8,573 bases of DNA from Clostridia bacterium (GTDB taxonomy: Bacteria > Bacillota > Clostridia > UBA1381): assembly GCA_017380475.1 (NCBI GenBank), contig JAFODX010000138.1, forward strand, positions 1 to 8,573. The letters run 5' to 3'. This document shows positions 6,248 through 8,573 of this stretch, in pieces (position 1 is the stretch's first letter; each line of letters opens with the position of its first letter). A program made the position numbers and the translations under genes. Under the pieces are notes generated by a model that was not told where the DNA came from, ran no database searches, and saw only the letters and a list, made by a program, of their open reading frames with translations.

Positions 6248-7987
6248 TTAACCCACCTCCTTTTCGGCTTGCGAATAGTAGATGTCCTGATACTCACTGC
6301 AGTCTGCCAAAAGCTCCTGATGAGTACCCTCACCTGCTATTTTACCGTCGTTAAGCACGATTATTTTATCTGCTTCAATCACAGAGCTTATTCTCTGTGC
6401 AATTATTATCTTTGTTGTGTCTTTTAAGTCTTCATTGAAAACTTTTCTTATCCGTGATTCCGTTGCAGTATCAACCGCACTTGTGGAATCGTCAAGGATA
6501 AGGATTTTCGGGCTTTTGAGCAATGCTCTTGCGATACAAAGTCTCTGCTTCTGACCGCCCGATACATTTGAACCGCCCTGACCAAGTTCTGTTTCGTACC
6601 CGTCAGTAAACGAGGTTACAAACGCATCTGCCTGAGCAAGGTCTGCGGCGTGACGGATTTTGTCCATATCCGCCTCCGAATCACCCCAACGCATATTTTC
6701 CGTTATTGAGCCGGAGAACAATACGTTTTTCTGCAATACCATACCTACGCCGTCACGCAGGTTTTTCATACTGTAGTCCTTTACGTTCACGCCGTCAACC
6801 AGAACTTCGCCTGATGTAACATCATAGAGTCTCGGGATAAGCTGAACGAGTGAGCTTTTGCCCGAACCTGTTACACCGACGATGCCGAGCGTTTTTCCGG
6901 CTTCTGCAACAAATGACACATCACTTAAAACATTGTCCTTGTTGCTTGTATGGTATCTGAACGATACGTTTTTAAATTCCACTTTTCCGTCCGTTACTGT
7001 TTTTTCAGGGTGCTGTGCATCAGCATCGGAAAGGTCAGGGACGGTGTCAAGAACCTCGCCCACACGCTTAAATGACGTGATTGCACGTGATGAGTTTATA
7101 ATCATCATTGAAACCATCATAAGTGAACTTAAAATCTGTGTTATGTACTGGATAATTGCGTTTAATGAACCTACTTCAAGTCCGCCTGCTATAACAACAT
7201 TACCGCCACGCCAGAGTGTGGCAAGGGTTGCAATGTTCATACACAGTGTCATTACAGGCATCGTGCATACCATTACCTTTAATGCTCCCAATGTAGCATC
7301 ACACAGCTCGCCGTTGGCATCGGAAAATTTTTCTTTTTCCCTGTCCTGACGAACGAATGATTTTATTACACGCACGTTTGCTATGTTTTCCTGCGTAGTT
7401 GAGTTTAAGTTGTCGATACCCTTTTGCATACGTGCAAATCTTGGCATCGCCATACGCATAATGAAAAATATCGAAAACGCAAGAACGGGAAGCATTACAA
7501 GAAGTACTGATGCAAGACTTTTGTTTATGGAAAACGCCATTATTATACCGCCGATAAGCATACCGGGGGAACGGACTGCCATAATAAGTCCCATTCTTGT
7601 TATATTCATTATCTGTGTTATATCATTGGTAAGACGTGTTATCAAAGAGCCTGCAGAGAAGCTGTCAATGTCTCCGAACGAAAACTCCTGCACCTTGTCA
7701 AACACTGCTTTTCTCAAGTCCGAGCTGAAATTCACCGACGCTTTTATTGCGAAATAGTGACCGCTTATACCGCCTGTTATCATAAGGCAGATACAACCAA
7801 GCATCATAAGTGCCTGACGGACTATAAAACCTTGTCCTGCCATTCCGTTTGCACCGTTGTCTATCATACCGCCGACAAGCTTGGGCAGTACGATTTCACC
7901 TGCAACCTCTGTAAGCATAAGAAGCGGACCGAGAATGAAATAAAGTCTGTATGGCTTTATATACTTAAAGTATTTTTTCACGCACAT
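6248..7987 (-). CDS. ABC exporter half-transporter, degenerate-site subunit of a heterodimeric pair
   Basis: The 579-residue protein has an N-terminal six-helix membrane domain (about 15-305) and a C-terminal ATPase domain. Motifs are Walker A GVTGSGKS (371-378), Q-loop Gln419, signature VSGGQ (475-479), Walker B ILILDD (495-500) and IAQRISS, where Gln531 stands in the H-loop position. Asp500 in place of the catalytic Glu and Gln531 in place of His make this subunit's ATP site degenerate, while its signature motif is good and would complete the partner's active site. It therefore needs the neighbouring subunit and should form a heterodimer in the cytoplasmic membrane. The start is slightly uncertain: the ATG at 7987 is only four bases from AAAGG, whereas an in-frame GTG at 7981 has ten-base spacing and would give a typical VKKYFKYIKPY beginning. 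The gene follows the aminotransferase stop by ten bases. Confidence 0.93.
   Translation of the reverse strand: MCVKKYFKYIKPYRLYFILGPLLMLTEVAGEIVLPKLVGGMIDNGANGMAGQGFIVRQALMMLGCICLMITGGISGHYFAIKASVNFSSDLRKAVFDKVQEFSFGDIDSFSAGSLITRLTNDITQIMNITRMGLIMAVRSPGMLIGGIIMAFSINKSLASVLLVMLPVLAFSIFFIMRMAMPRFARMQKGIDNLNSTTQENIANVRVIKSFVRQDREKEKFSDANGELCDATLGALKVMVCTMPVMTLCMNIATLATLWRGGNVVIAGGLEVGSLNAIIQYITQILSSLMMVSMMIINSSRAITSFKRVGEVLDTVPDLSDADAQHPEKTVTDGKVEFKNVSFRYHTSNKDNVLSDVSFVAEAGKTLGIVGVTGSGKSSLVQLIPRLYDVTSGEVLVDGVNVKDYSMKNLRDGVGMVLQKNVLFSGSITENMRWGDSEADMDKIRHAADLAQADAFVTSFTDGYETELGQGGSNVSGGQKQRLCIARALLKSPKILILDDSTSAVDTATESRIRKVFNEDLKDTTKIIIAQRISSVIEADKIIVLNDGKIAGEGTHQELLADCSEYQDIYYSQAEKEVG
6256..6261 (-). 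promoter_or_regulatory. Ribosome binding site of the second ABC subunit
   Basis: A perfect AGGAGG on the minus strand lies within the last codons of the first ABC gene, nine bases from the ATG at 6246. It rules out the longer upstream reading of this frame. Confidence 0.75.
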
Positions 7988-7997
7988 CCGGCCTTTC

Positions 7998-8573
7998 TTA
8001 TTTTATATGTTTCTCAACGAATCTTCCGATACGCTTTAACGCTTCCTCGATATTCTCTATAGAGTACGCATATGAACAGCGTATAAAGCCCTCACCGCTT
8101 TCGCCGAACGCATTGCCGGGAACTACTGCAACCTTTTCTTCTTCAAGAAGTCTGTTACAGAACTCCTCGCTTGTCATTCCCGTTCTCTTGATACACGGGA
8201 AAACATAGAATGCACCGTACGGTTCGAAGCACGAAAGTCCCATATTACGGAATCCGTCAACGATTACACGTCTGCGGTAGTTGTATTCCTCACGCATTCT
8301 CTCCACGTCCTCGTCACAGCTGCGTAATGCCTCGATTGCCGCATACTGGCTTGTGGTTGGTGATGACATTATTCCGTACTGATGTACTTTTGTCATAAGC
8401 TTTATAATACGCTCCGGACCCATTGCATAGCCAAGACGCCAGCCAGTCATTGCAAAGGCTTTTGAGAAGCCGTTTACGACCACGGTTCTGTCATACATAC
8501 CGTCTATCTTTGAAAACGGTGTGTGGGGTTCGTCACTGTATAAAAGCTCTGCGTATATTTCGTCTGAAAGCAC
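7998..8573 (-). CDS. PLP-dependent class I/II aminotransferase, C-terminal half (start outside window)
   Basis: The frame is open to the right edge and shows the last 191 residues; full-length relatives have about 390. Visible hallmarks of fold-type I aminotransferases (AspC/PatA-like) are SDEIY near the start (Asp4 pairs with the pyridine nitrogen and Tyr7 with the cofactor oxygen in this family), FSKAFAMTGWRLGY with Lys38 as the Schiff-base lysine and Arg46 nearby, VVPGNAFGESGEGF, and the substrate-carboxylate arginine in FIRCSYA. It should be a soluble cytoplasmic enzyme moving amino groups between an amino acid and a 2-oxo acid. Substrate choice (aspartate, aromatic or other) cannot be decided from this half. 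It is followed after ten bases by the ABC exporter genes and is probably cotranscribed with them; a shared pathway is possible but unproven. Confidence 0.9.
   Translation of the reverse strand: MLSDEIYAELLYSDEPHTPFSKIDGMYDRTVVVNGFSKAFAMTGWRLGYAMGPERIIKLMTKVHQYGIMSSPTTSQYAAIEALRSCDEDVERMREEYNYRRRVIVDGFRNMGLSCFEPYGAFYVFPCIKRTGMTSEEFCNRLLEEEKVAVVPGNAFGESGEGFIRCSYAYSIENIEEALKRIGRFVEKHIK

Noticed and set aside
6858..7349. 163-codon + strand frame within the first ABC gene
   Set aside because: It is antisense to a clear ABC transporter gene; its length reflects codon bias of the true strand.

Overview
The window looks like a chromosomal segment of a Gram-positive, Clostridia-type gut bacterium (Oscillospiraceae/Ruminococcaceae-like). 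The evidence is strong AGGAGG-type ribosome binding sites, a lipobox lipoprotein, tightly packed minus-strand genes at moderate GC, and a GAP1-type gene. The species cannot be fixed from sequence alone.

Right half (4402-8573, all minus strand): a compact apparent operon. It reads the C-terminal half of a PLP-dependent class I/II aminotransferase (running off the right edge), then after 10 bases the first half-transporter of a heterodimeric ABC exporter, then, one base after its stop, the second half-transporter. The motifs divide as in known heterodimeric exporters. The first protein has a degenerate Walker B (Asp instead of Glu) and Gln in place of the H-loop His. The second has intact Walker B and His but an altered LSQGQ signature. 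Together they give one canonical and one degenerate ATP site.

Middle (1378-4292, minus strand): a translationally coupled two-gene unit. Its first gene encodes a 714-residue protein resembling GTPase-associated protein 1 (GAP1-N2 and GAP1-M regions), a family known from bacterial GTPase-centred conflict/regulatory loci. Its second gene encodes a secreted-then-anchored single-pass membrane protein with a long acidic cytoplasmic tail. No GTPase gene is in the window.

Left (1-1380): directly after the membrane-protein stop codon lie two tandem 90-base units (1201-1290 and 1291-1380). Each folds, as + strand RNA, into a long hairpin. Five base pairs differ between the copies by two-sided compensatory changes, so the fold rather than the sequence has been kept. 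This is the most interesting signal in the window. Next come a perfect 13-bp terminator-like stem and, abutting it, a good sigma-A promoter for a minus-strand lipoprotein gene. That gene appears cut off at its 3' end around 640-690, where the sequence changes to AT-rich DNA carrying the end of an unrecognised + strand gene that enters from the left edge. The left end is therefore probably a recombination or insertion boundary.
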